Source: Streptomyces sp. NBC_01429 (GTDB taxonomy: Bacteria; Actinomycetota; Actinomycetes; Streptomycetales; Streptomycetaceae). From it: DNA of 64,000 nucleotides. The translations under genes were made by a program, and so were the position numbers. Positions 34,875-42,835 of this stretch are shown one piece after another. Position 1 is the first letter of the stretch, and the number at the start of each line of letters is the position of its first letter. The notes under the pieces are model-generated. The model saw only the letters and a program-made list of their open reading frames with translations, was not told the DNA's origin and did no database searches. The stretch lies in assembly GCF_036231945.1 (NCBI RefSeq), contig NZ_CP109599.1, positions 6,537,501-6,601,500 on the forward strand, given 5' to 3'.

Positions 34875-36196
34875 TGACCGCCACCCGGACGGCGCCCAGG
34901 ACGCCGCGGACCGGAGCCGCCCACCGCCTCTACCCCCTGGTGGAGCAGTTCCTCGGCGGCCGGCTGCCGCTGCGGCTGCGCGCCTGGGACGGCTCCGCGG
35001 CCGGCCCCGAGGACGCCCCCGTCGTGGTGCTGCGCTCGCGGCGCGCCCTGCGCCGACTGGTCTGGCAGCCCGACGAACTCGGCCTCGCCCAGGCGTACAT
35101 CACCGGGGAGATCGACTTCGAGGGCGATCTCGCCGACGGTCTGCGCACCATCTGGTCCGCCGTGCGCGAACGCGGTCTGCGCCCCCCGAAACTCACCGTC
35201 GCCGACCGCGCCAGGGCCGCGCGCACCGCGCTGAGCCTGGGCGCCGTCGGCCCGCGCCCACCGGCGCCCGCCGCGCAGGCCCGCCTCACCGGATCGCCGC
35301 ACAGCAAGGCGCGCGACCGGGCGGCGATCAGCCACCACTACGACCTCTCCAACGACTTCTACGCCCTGCTGCTCGACGAGACCATGGCGTACTCCTGCGG
35401 CTACTGGACCAGCGAAGCGCCGGACCACGCCCCGGCCGACGCCCAGCGCGACAAGCTGGAGCTGATCTGCCGCAAGCTCGATCTGCGCCCCGGCGCGCGG
35501 CTGCTGGACATCGGCTGCGGGTGGGGTTCGCTCACGCTGTACGCGGCCCAGGAGTTCAAGGTCAAGGTCACCGCGGTGACCCTCGCGCGGGAACAGGCCG
35601 AGTACGTCAGGGCGCGGGTCGAGGAGCGCGGTCTGGAGGAGCTGGTCGAGGTCCGGCACCACGACTACCGCGACATCACCGGCGGCGACTACGACGCGGT
35701 GTCGACCATCGAGATGGGCGAGCACGTCGGGGACGCCGAGTACCCGGCCTTCACCGCGACCCTCCACCGGATGCTGCGTCCCGGCGGCAGGGTGCTGGTC
35801 CAGCAGATGTCCCGGGGCACCACGGCGCCCGGCGGCGGCGCGTTCATCGAGTCGTACATCGCCCCCGACATGCACATGCGTCCGCTCGGCGACACCGTCG
35901 CGCTGCTGGAGTCCGCCGGTCTGGAGGTACGGGCGGTGGAGGCGATGCGCGAGCACTACACGCGGACGATCCGCGCCTGGCACCGGACGCTGGAGGACCG
36001 CTGGGACGAGTTCGTGGCGCTCGTCGGTGAGCAGACCGCGCGTGTCTGGCGGCTCTACATGGTCGGCTCCGCGCTCGCCTTCGAGGAGCGCCGGATGGGC
36101 GTGGACCAGATCCTCGCCGTACGGCCGCGGGAGACGGGGGCGAGCGGGATGCCCGGCACGCTCCGCGACTGGTACACCCAGGGCAGCGCCCGGTGA
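34874..36196 (+). CDS. Cyclopropane-fatty-acyl-phospholipid synthase family methyltransferase (second copy)
   Basis: 440 residues, ATG in a TGATG overlap with the first copy. ISHHYDLSNDFYALLLDETMAYSCGYW and LLDIGCGWGSLTLYAAQEFKVKV match the family, with the usual YxxCGYW not seen in the first copy (YSSALF). The two genes are diverged, so they probably act on different acyl positions or one precedes the other. The mycobacterial sigK operon has one such gene; this operon has two. Confidence 0.93.
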   Translation: MTATRTAPRTPRTGAAHRLYPLVEQFLGGRLPLRLRAWDGSAAGPEDAPVVVLRSRRALRRLVWQPDELGLAQAYITGEIDFEGDLADGLRTIWSAVRERGLRPPKLTVADRARAARTALSLGAVGPRPPAPAAQARLTGSPHSKARDRAAISHHYDLSNDFYALLLDETMAYSCGYWTSEAPDHAPADAQRDKLELICRKLDLRPGARLLDIGCGWGSLTLYAAQEFKVKVTAVTLAREQAEYVRARVEERGLEELVEVRHHDYRDITGGDYDAVSTIEMGEHVGDAEYPAFTATLHRMLRPGGRVLVQQMSRGTTAPGGGAFIESYIAPDMHMRPLGDTVALLESAGLEVRAVEAMREHYTRTIRAWHRTLEDRWDEFVALVGEQTARVWRLYMVGSALAFEERRMGVDQILAVRPRETGASGMPGTLRDWYTQGSAR

Positions 36197-36996
36197 GCGG
36201 CTTCGAGTGGGCGGCGTTCGGCCGGGGCATCGGCGCCGTCGCGCTGGCCGCGCTCGCCGTCATGCTGGTGACGTTCGCGATCGCCGTCGCCCGGGGGCTG
36301 CACCGGATCGTCGACATCGCCTGGGGCATCGCCTTCACGGCGGTCGCGCTCGTCTCGTACGCCGCCTCGGCGGGTGAGGGCGACGACGCGCGGCGGCTGC
36401 TGGTGACCGTCCTGACCGCCGTGTGGGGGCTGCGGCTGGCCGCTCATATCGCGGCGCGCGGACGCGGGCACGGCGAGGACGCCCGGTACGAGGCGATGCT
36501 CGCCAAGGCACCCGGCAACCGCAGCCTGTACGCCCTGCGCATGGTCTATCTGCTCCAGGGCGCGCTGGTGGTGCTGGTCTCCCTGCCCGTCCAGGCGGCG
36601 CAGTACGTCACGGGACCGCTCGGTCCCGTGGCGTACGCCGGCTCCGCGCTGTGGCTGGTCGGGCTGTTCTTCGAGGCGGTCGGCGACCGCCAGCTCGCCC
36701 GGTTCAAGGCCGACCCCGCCAACCGGGGCCGGGTCATGGACCGGGGACTGTGGAGCTGGACGCGGCACCCCAACTACTTCGGTGACTTCTGTGTCTGGTG
36801 GGGGCTGTTCCTGATCGTCTGCGACGCCCCGCCGGCAGCGGCGGCGACCGTCGTGAGTCCGCTGGTCATGAGCTTCCTGCTGATCAACGGCAGCGGGAAG
36901 CGGCTGCTGGAACGGCACATGGCCGACCGGCCGGGTTTCGCCGAGTACGCCGCCCGTACGAGCGGCTTCTTCCCGCTGCCGCCGAAGCGGAGCTGA
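36193..36996 (+). CDS. DUF1295 integral membrane protein (steroid-reductase/isoprenylcysteine-methyltransferase fold)
   Basis: 267 residues, GTG start in a 4-nt overlap with the preceding gene. About six to seven hydrophobic segments. The C-terminal LWSWTRHPNYFGDFCVWWG motif is the signature that binds cofactor in this fold. Homologue of Rv0446c, placed directly next to sigK in mycobacteria. Probably reduces or methylates a lipid. Last gene of the operon; an inverted repeat follows. Confidence 0.92.
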   Translation: MSGFEWAAFGRGIGAVALAALAVMLVTFAIAVARGLHRIVDIAWGIAFTAVALVSYAASAGEGDDARRLLVTVLTAVWGLRLAAHIAARGRGHGEDARYEAMLAKAPGNRSLYALRMVYLLQGALVVLVSLPVQAAQYVTGPLGPVAYAGSALWLVGLFFEAVGDRQLARFKADPANRGRVMDRGLWSWTRHPNYFGDFCVWWGLFLIVCDAPPAAAATVVSPLVMSFLLINGSGKRLLERHMADRPGFAEYAARTSGFFPLPPKRS

Positions 36997-37004
36997 TGTC
37001 CCTC

Positions 37005-37030
37005 GGTCCTGATCCGGCCGGATCAGGACC
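37005..37030. terminator. Perfect 26-bp palindrome at the convergent ends of DUF1295 and NmrA genes
   Basis: Two exact 13-bp halves, 37005-37017 and 37018-37030, with no loop. The NmrA-family stop codon (37023-37025) lies inside it. Most likely a bidirectional terminator; the absence of a loop makes a cruciform or cleft-type hairpin possible. Confidence 0.65.
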
Positions 37031-37868
37031 GCCAGGCTCCCGCCGCCGCGGCCCGCACGACGTAGTCCTCGAAGGTGCGCGGGGCGCGCCCCAGCACGGT
37101 GGCGATACCGTCATCCGTGCCGGCGCTCACCCCGCTCTCCAGCAGGTCGAACATCACGGCGACGTGATGGGCCTCGTCCTCGCCCACGCCCTGCTCGACC
37201 AGCGACGCGGTGTACTCGGCGACGGAGACCCGCTTGTAGGTGATGGGCAGCCCGGACGCCCGGGAGATCAGCTCGACCGCCTCGGCGAAGGTCAGCGCGC
37301 GCGGCCCGGTCAGCTCGTAGATCCGCCCCGCGTGCCGGCCGGGCTCGGCGAGCACCGCGGCCGCGGCGTCGGCGACGTCCTCCAGGTCGACGAACGGCTC
37401 GGGGACCGCACCGGCCGGGAGTACCAGCTCGCCGGCGACCAGCGGGGCGTGGAAGAAGTCCTCGTCGAAGTTCTGGTTGAAGTTCGACGGCCGCAGAACG
37501 GTCCACTCCAGCGCCGAGCCGCGCACGGCCTCCTCGGCCGAGCGCATGTCCAGCCCGAACGCGAAGTCGCCCCAGTCGTCGGCGCGGTGCCCGGAGAGCA
37601 GGACCAGCCGACGCACGCCGGCGGCCTCGGCCCGCGCCACGAACTCGTGCACCGGTCCTGGCACGGACGGGGGTACCAGGTAGACGGCGGTGACGCCCCG
37701 CAGGACCGCGTCCCAGCCGTCGGGGTCGGACCAGTCGAAGCGGGTCCGGCTGGACCGGGAGGCGGCGCGCAGCTGTGTGCCGCGCAGCCGCAATCGGGCG
37801 GCGACCCGCCGGCCGGTCTTGCCGGTGGCGCCGAGGACGAGAGTGGTGTCGTTGGTGTCGTTGCTCAT
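37023..37868 (-). CDS. NmrA-family NAD(P)H-binding protein
   Basis: 281 residues. N-terminal Rossmann motif VLGATGKTGRRVAARL, then a typical atypical-SDR body without the catalytic Tyr-x-x-x-Lys pair of classical SDRs. Members act as redox sensors, as quinone reductases or as oxidoreductases of unknown role. Divergent from an AraC-type regulator 83 bp away, which probably controls it. The pair separates the DUF1295 gene from the photolyase-sigma operon and has no homologue in the mycobacterial sigK locus. Confidence 0.88.
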   Translation of the reverse strand: MSNDTNDTTLVLGATGKTGRRVAARLRLRGTQLRAASRSSRTRFDWSDPDGWDAVLRGVTAVYLVPPSVPGPVHEFVARAEAAGVRRLVLLSGHRADDWGDFAFGLDMRSAEEAVRGSALEWTVLRPSNFNQNFDEDFFHAPLVAGELVLPAGAVPEPFVDLEDVADAAAAVLAEPGRHAGRIYELTGPRALTFAEAVELISRASGLPITYKRVSVAEYTASLVEQGVGEDEAHHVAVMFDLLESGVSAGTDDGIATVLGRAPRTFEDYVVRAAAAGAWRS

Positions 37869-37950
37869 GACACCGATTCAACGGCACCCACTCGGACGGT
37901 TCCATGGGCGAGGAGCCGGATCACCTTTGTCATCGTCTAATCTCGGCGGG

Positions 37951-38901
37951 GTGGACGCGTTCAGTGACCTCTTTCGCGGGATACGGGCCCAGGGCTCGTT
38001 GTTCGGCAGCTCGATCCTGTCCCCGCCCTGGGCGCTGCACTTCGTGGACGGTGCGCCGCTGACGTTGTGCACCGTCCTCGGCGGGGCGGGCTGGATCGTG
38101 CCGGAGCACCGCCCGCCCGAACAGCTCCGCGCCGGCGAGACGGTCATCGTGCGGGGCCCCGCGCCGTTCAGCTTCGTCGACGAGGTCGGCACCCGGGCCG
38201 AACCGATCGCGTGCGGCGAGCACTGCGCGACGCCCGAGCAGGGCGGGACCCGGCACCGGATCGGCTGGAGCGACCGCGGCGACGGCTCCGGTGACGGCGC
38301 GACGACGCTGATCGTCGGCGCCTATCCGGTGGGCGGCGAGATCAGCCGCAGGCTGCTGGACGCGCTGCCCGTCGTGCTGCGGGTGCCTTCCGGCGGCGAG
38401 GCCGACCCCGTACTGGAGCACCTCGCCGCCGAGGCCGCGGCCGACACCCCGGGCCAGCAGGTGGTCCTGGACCGGCTGCTGGACTGGCTGCTGGTCTGCG
38501 CGGTGCGCGAGTACTTCGACCGGCCCGGCGGCGAGCCGCCGTCCTGGTACGCCGCCCAGCGGGACCCGGTGGTCGGCGACGCGCTGCGGCTGCTGCACGC
38601 CGAACCGGCGGCGCCCTGGACGGTCTCCTCGCTGGGCGAGCGGACCGGGGTGTCGCGCTCCACCCTGGCGAAGCGGTTCGCCGACCTGGTCGGCGAACCG
38701 CCGCTGACCTACCTCACCCGCTGGCGCATGACGCTCGCGGCGGACCTGCTGGCCGAGCGCGAGGCGGCGACCGTCGCCGAGATCGGCCGCGCGGTGGGCT
38801 ACTCCGACGCGTTCGCGTTCAGCGTGGCGTTCAAGCGGATCCGGGGCGTCAGCCCGAGCGAGTTCCGGCGCGCCGGTACGGCCGTTCCCGCTCCTTCCTA
38901 G
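37951..38901 (+). CDS. AraC-family transcriptional regulator
   Basis: 316 residues from GTG 37951 (VDAFSDLFRGIRAQGSLFGSS). N-terminal cupin-type effector domain (LHFVDGAPLTLCTVLGGAGWIV) and C-terminal double helix-turn-helix (SLGERTGVSRSTLAKRFADLVGEPPLTYL, then AEIGRAVGYSDAFAFSVAFKRIRGVSPSEFR). Divergent from the NmrA-family gene, the likely target. It converges on the photolyase gene with a 4-nt overlap of stop codons. Confidence 0.93.
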   Translation: MDAFSDLFRGIRAQGSLFGSSILSPPWALHFVDGAPLTLCTVLGGAGWIVPEHRPPEQLRAGETVIVRGPAPFSFVDEVGTRAEPIACGEHCATPEQGGTRHRIGWSDRGDGSGDGATTLIVGAYPVGGEISRRLLDALPVVLRVPSGGEADPVLEHLAAEAAADTPGQQVVLDRLLDWLLVCAVREYFDRPGGEPPSWYAAQRDPVVGDALRLLHAEPAAPWTVSSLGERTGVSRSTLAKRFADLVGEPPLTYLTRWRMTLAADLLAEREAATVAEIGRAVGYSDAFAFSVAFKRIRGVSPSEFRRAGTAVPAPS

Positions 38902-40268
38902 GCGCCGTCGAGGCCGCGGGCGCGCGCGAAGCGTTCCCTGCCCTCCGCGAGGTCGACGACCGGGTCCGGATAGTCCAGCCGGGCCCGGTCCCGCTCCGCC
39001 AGCTGCCAGGGCCGGTGGACCGAGGAGCCGGGCAGCCCGGACAGCTCGGGCACCCAGCGCCTGACGTAATCGCCGCGCGGATCGAAGCGCTTGGCCTGGA
39101 TCAGCGGGTTGAGGACCCGGTTGGGCCGGGTGTCCGTGCCGGTCCCCGCGCACCACTGCCAGTTGAGCTGGTTGTTGGCGACATCGCCGTCCACCAGCAG
39201 ATCCAGGAAGTGGCGTGCCCCCACCCGCCAGTCCACGTACAGGGTCTTCGTGAGGAAGCTCGCCACCAGCAGCCGGCCCCGGTTGTGCATCCAGCCCTCG
39301 TGCAGCAGCTGGCGCATGGCCGCGTCGACGACCGGATATCCGGTGCGCCCCTCGCGCCAGGCGGTGATCTCCTTCTCGTCCGTACGCCACCGGTCGCCGC
39401 GCGGGCGGTAGTCCGACCACGCGGCGCGCGGCCGGGCCGCGAGCACCTGGTGGTGGAAGTCCCGCCAGGCCAGCTGCCGTACGAACGCCTCGGCGCCCGC
39501 CCCGCCCCGGCGCCGCGCCCGCCGCACCAGCTCCGTCGCGGAGAGGCAGCCGAAGTGGAGGTACGGGGAGAGCCGGGAGGTGGCGTCGCCCGCCAGGTCG
39601 TCGTGGCGCTCCTCGTACGCGTCCATCCGGCCCGCCGCCCAGGCGGCGAGCCGTTCGCGTGCCACGGCCTCACCGCCCCGGGCGAGTCCGGGGGAGACCC
39701 CCTGGACCGCGTCCCGCTGCGGCAGCGGCTCGCCGGTGATCCCCTCGGGCACGCGGACGGCCCGGGGCGCGGCGGCCACCGCGCGGCCGCCCGTCTCGTC
39801 CCAGCGGCGGAAGTACGGCGTGAACACCGAGAAGTGGTCCTTGCCCGCCGGGGCGATCTGCCCCGGCGGCACCACGGTGACCACCGCGTCGTGCGCGGTC
39901 AGCCCGGCCCCCGCGCGCGCCAGCTCCGTACGCAGCCGTTCCTCCCTGCGCGACGCGTACCCGCTCACCCCGGCCGCGACATGGACCTGCCGGGCGCCGC
40001 TCTCGCGGACCACCCGGCAGACCTGTTCGACGGGGTCGCCGCCGCGGACCACCAGCCGGCCGCCGCGCTCGCGCAGCCCCGCGTCCAGGGAGGCGAGGCA
40101 GTCGGCGAGGAAGGCCCGGCGATTGGGGGCGTCGAAGCCCGCCCCGGCGATGCCGGGGTCGGCGACGAACAGCGGGACGACCTCGTCGGCACCGGCCAGC
40201 GCGGCGCGCAGCACGGGCTGGTCGTGCACCCGCAGATCGGAGGTGAACAACACCACCGCTGTGCTCAT
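38898..40268 (-). CDS. phr: Deoxyribodipyrimidine photolyase
   Basis: 456 residues. N-terminal photolyase alpha/beta domain (VVLFTSDLRVHDQPVLRAAL) and C-terminal FAD domain with NQLNWQWCAGTGTDTRPNR and FDPRGDYVRRWVPEL. Uses blue light to split cyclobutane pyrimidine dimers. It follows rskA by 13 nt and is on the same strand, so it is the third gene of a sigK-rskA-phr operon. This links the sigma factor to a light-repair enzyme. No clear terminator was seen where it meets the AraC gene. Confidence 0.94.
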   Translation of the reverse strand: MSTAVVLFTSDLRVHDQPVLRAALAGADEVVPLFVADPGIAGAGFDAPNRRAFLADCLASLDAGLRERGGRLVVRGGDPVEQVCRVVRESGARQVHVAAGVSGYASRREERLRTELARAGAGLTAHDAVVTVVPPGQIAPAGKDHFSVFTPYFRRWDETGGRAVAAAPRAVRVPEGITGEPLPQRDAVQGVSPGLARGGEAVARERLAAWAAGRMDAYEERHDDLAGDATSRLSPYLHFGCLSATELVRRARRRGGAGAEAFVRQLAWRDFHHQVLAARPRAAWSDYRPRGDRWRTDEKEITAWREGRTGYPVVDAAMRQLLHEGWMHNRGRLLVASFLTKTLYVDWRVGARHFLDLLVDGDVANNQLNWQWCAGTGTDTRPNRVLNPLIQAKRFDPRGDYVRRWVPELSGLPGSSVHRPWQLAERDRARLDYPDPVVDLAEGRERFARARGLDGA

Positions 40269-40281
40269 GCGTACGCTCCCA

Positions 40282-41040
40282 TCAGGCGCTCGGGAAGTCC
40301 ATCAGGGCCAGTGGGTCGGAGGTGGGCTGTTTCGAGCCACCGGCCGGTTCCACTGTGATACCCATTCCGGACGCGTCCTTCACGGAGCCCTCCATCAGCA
40401 CCGATGCGGAGCCGGTCGTCGGGTCCATCAGTCCGGCGGCGCGCATGGTGCCGCCATCGTTGTACCAGAGTTCGTACACCTTGCCGCTGGGCGGTTTCGG
40501 CATCCCCGACGTGATGAACGCGGCCTTGTCGCGGCTGCGGGAGACCACGACCGTGCCCGTCGCGCCGTCGGTCAGCTCGCCCGTGACGACCTTGGCGTCC
40601 GGGGCGGCCAGCACCTTGGCCAGCTCCTGGGAGTGCTGCTGCGACGCCTCCGCGCGCTGCCGGGCGTCCCGCGCCTCCTGGTGCTGCCACACCGCGATGC
40701 CACCGAACCCGACGGCGCCGGCCAGGCACGCGGCGAGCGCGAAGCGGGAGAGCAGCCGTCCCCGGGCGGCTCCGCCGCCGGCCGTGCGCGACTGCGGCGT
40801 CACCTTCGGCGGGTCCTGCCGCTCGGTGGCGATCCGGCGCAGCACCTGCTCCTTGAGAGCGGGCGGCGGTGTCACGGCCACGGCACCGCCGAGCCTGGCG
40901 GCCGTGGCTGCCAGTTCGCGTACCTCCAGCGCACACGGTTCGCACGCCTCAAGATGGCGTTCGAATTCGGCGCGTTCCTGCGGCGCCAGCGCGTGCAGCG
41001 CGTACGCACCGGTCAGCGTGTGCAGATCGGCGATGGTCAT
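40282..41040 (-). CDS. rskA: Anti-sigma factor, RskA family
   Basis: 252 residues. The N-terminal cytoplasmic domain carries a zinc-type HLEACEPCALEV motif (H-x3-C-x2-C), then a membrane segment near 100-122 (FALAACLAGAVGFGGIAVW), an Ala/Gln-rich coiled helix and an extracytoplasmic RskA C-terminal domain. It should hold the sigma factor at the membrane until proteolysis or redox change releases it. Its start overlaps the sigma stop in ATGA (41037-41040), so translation is coupled. Confidence 0.94.
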   Translation of the reverse strand: MTIADLHTLTGAYALHALAPQERAEFERHLEACEPCALEVRELAATAARLGGAVAVTPPPALKEQVLRRIATERQDPPKVTPQSRTAGGGAARGRLLSRFALAACLAGAVGFGGIAVWQHQEARDARQRAEASQQHSQELAKVLAAPDAKVVTGELTDGATGTVVVSRSRDKAAFITSGMPKPPSGKVYELWYNDGGTMRAAGLMDPTTGSASVLMEGSVKDASGMGITVEPAGGSKQPTSDPLALMDFPSA

Positions 41041-41621
41041 GCGTTCACCCCCAAGCAGTCACGCAGCCGGATGAGACCGTCGCGCAAACGGGTTTTGACC
41101 GTACCCAGCGGGACCGAGAGCAGCTCGGCGACCTCCCGGTAGGCGAGGCCCTGGTAGTACGCCAGATTCACGGACTGGCGCTGAAGTTCGGTCAGCGTGC
41201 GCAGACAGCGGCGCACCTGCTCGCGTTCGAGGCTCGCCTCGACCTGTTCGGTGACCTCGTCGTAGGCCGGGGTGCGGTCCAGCAGGGCGGCCCGCTGTTC
41301 GCGGTCGCTGGACGCCTGGGCCGAGCGCACCCGGTCCACCGCCCTGCGGTGCGCGAGGGTGAGCACCCAGGTCATGGCGCTGCCACGGCTCGGCTGGAAG
41401 CGGGCCGCGGTACGCCAGACCTCCAGCAGGACCTCCTGCGCGACCTCCTCCGACTGGGCCGGGTCGCGCAGTACGGAACGCACCAGCCCCAGGACGGGGC
41501 CGCAGACCTGGTCGTACACGCGGGAGAAGGCGTCCTGGTCCCCTCTGGCCACCTGGACCAGCAAATCCTGTAGATCGGGCCCCGCCGATGCGGTGCCTCC
41601 GATCTGTACGGCTTCTTTCAC
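41037..41621 (-). CDS. sigK: SigK-like ECF RNA polymerase sigma factor
   Basis: 194 residues from GTG 41621, with GGAGGAAA 8 nt upstream. Region 2 (AFSRVYDQVCGPVLGLVRSVLRDPAQSEEVAQEVLLEVWRTAARF) and region 4 (CLRTLTELQRQSVNLAYYQGLAYREVAELL, then LGTVKTRLRDGLIRLRD) are intact. Upstream in-frame ATG codons were rejected because they lie within or beyond its own promoter. Its own promoter has the CAATCC-N15-CCGAAT form, so it is autoregulated. The RskA partner and the neighbours match the mycobacterial SigK set. Confidence 0.93.
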   Translation of the reverse strand: MKEAVQIGGTASAGPDLQDLLVQVARGDQDAFSRVYDQVCGPVLGLVRSVLRDPAQSEEVAQEVLLEVWRTAARFQPSRGSAMTWVLTLAHRRAVDRVRSAQASSDREQRAALLDRTPAYDEVTEQVEASLEREQVRRCLRTLTELQRQSVNLAYYQGLAYREVAELLSVPLGTVKTRLRDGLIRLRDCLGVNA

Positions 41622-41941
41622 GCGGCTTTCCTCCGGTACGGACACAGGTGGGACGGGCCGGTCGCGCTGGTGGGCAGCGCGACCCGGACAGACTTCACCG
41701 GGGATTCGGAGCCGGTGCCCACACGGATTGGTCGGGACGTGAGGATGGGCCGGTCGGGGGTGCTCATGGGTATGGCCGATGTTCGCACGGCGGTGCGATA
41801 TCCGTCGGATTCGCGCGAGGTGCCGCAGAGACGCGTGCGCTCCGGCACCCCGCCACGGGCGCGCCGAAAAGGCCACCCGCACGCTGGAGTACACGTACGA
41901 ATGGCCTTCGGGGATCCGGTGGGCGGACGTCGGCGCAGCGG
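41622..41941. other. Intergenic region between sigK and the siderophore-interacting protein gene
   Basis: Holds the sigK promoter and leader (to about 41730) and then about 200 bp where no gene, hairpin or recognised site was found. Confidence 0.5.
41704..41730 (-). promoter_or_regulatory. Autoregulatory SigK-type promoter of sigK-rskA-phr
   Basis: Reading on the minus strand: CAATCC (plus 41725-41730), 15-nt spacer, CCGAAT (41704-41709). Boxes and spacing are identical to the promoter of the molybdopterin oxidoreductase gene. Transcription would start near 41697 and leave a 5' leader of about 76 nt before GTG 41621. Confidence 0.75.
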
Positions 41942-42787
41942 CTACGGGGCCGGCTGCTCCTGCTCCCGCTCCACCTGCTCGTTCCACTCGCGCTTGACGG
42001 CCCGCCACGCCTCGTCGCTCTGGCCGAGCCGCCAGTAGCCCGAGATCGACAGCCGCTCGCGCGCCACCCCGCGCTCCAGACGCAGATGACGGCGCAGCTC
42101 CTTCACGAAACCGGCCTCGCCGTGGACGAACGCCTGGACGTCACCGGCGGGGAAGTCCAGCGCGCGGACCGCCGCGACCAGCGCCTCGCCGACCGGACGG
42201 TCCCCGCGGTGCAGCCAGGTGATTCCGGTCCCGTCCGGTGCGGTGACCTTCTGCTCCTCGGCGGGGTCCGAGATCTCCACGAAGGCGTGCACGACGGCGC
42301 CGGCCGGCATCCGCTCCAGCGACGCGGCGATCGCCGGCAGGGCGCTCTCGTCCCCGACCAGCAGATGCCAGTCCGCCGCCGGGTCCGGTACGTAGAGCCC
42401 GCCGGGGCCCAGCAGCCGTACGGTCTCGCCCGCCCGGGCGCGCGCCGCCCAGGGGCCCGCCAGCCCCTGGTCCCCGTGCACGACGAAGTCGATGGCCAGC
42501 TCCAGCGTGGCCGGGTCCCAGCTCCGCACCGTGTACGTGCGGTTGGCGGGCCACTGCTCGCGCGGGAACTCGGCGCGGATCCGGTCCATGTCGAACGGCT
42601 CGGGGTAGGTCACGCCCTCGGCGTCGAACAGCACCTTCACGTAGTGGTCGCTGAACTCGCCGGCCCGGACGGCGGCCAGCCCCTCACCGCCGAGGACCAC
42701 GCGCACCATGTGCGGAGTGATCCACTCGGTGCGCAGGACTTGTCCCTCATGGACTTTCGGCGACGTACGGGCCGGCTTCTCCGCCAT
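41942..42787 (-). CDS. Siderophore-interacting protein (FAD-dependent ferric-siderophore reductase)
   Basis: 281 residues. N-terminal FAD-binding barrel (VLRTEWITPHMVRVVLGGEGL, with RTYTVRSWDPATLELAIDFVVHG) and C-terminal SIP NAD(P)H domain (HLLVGDESALPAIAASLERMPAGA). It reduces ferric siderophore in the cytoplasm to free iron. An iron box 27 bp upstream of the start shows that iron repression is likely. The C-terminal WNEQVEREQEQP tail is charged. Confidence 0.94.
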   Translation of the reverse strand: MAEKPARTSPKVHEGQVLRTEWITPHMVRVVLGGEGLAAVRAGEFSDHYVKVLFDAEGVTYPEPFDMDRIRAEFPREQWPANRTYTVRSWDPATLELAIDFVVHGDQGLAGPWAARARAGETVRLLGPGGLYVPDPAADWHLLVGDESALPAIAASLERMPAGAVVHAFVEISDPAEEQKVTAPDGTGITWLHRGDRPVGEALVAAVRALDFPAGDVQAFVHGEAGFVKELRRHLRLERGVARERLSISGYWRLGQSDEAWRAVKREWNEQVEREQEQPAP

Positions 42788-42813
42788 GGTGGTCTCCCTC
42801 GACTGGCATGAGC

Positions 42814-42832
42814 TTAGGTATGCCTAAGTTAA
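42814..42832 (-). promoter_or_regulatory. Iron box (DtxR/IdeR-type operator)
   Basis: The 19-bp TTAGGTATGCCTAAGTTAA matches the consensus TTAGGTTAGGCTAACCTAA at 14 of 19 positions and includes the palindrome CTTAGG/CCTAAG (42813-42828). It lies 27 bp upstream of the siderophore-interacting protein start, where Fe-loaded DmdR/IdeR would block transcription. Confidence 0.8.
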
Positions 42833-42835
42833 CAC

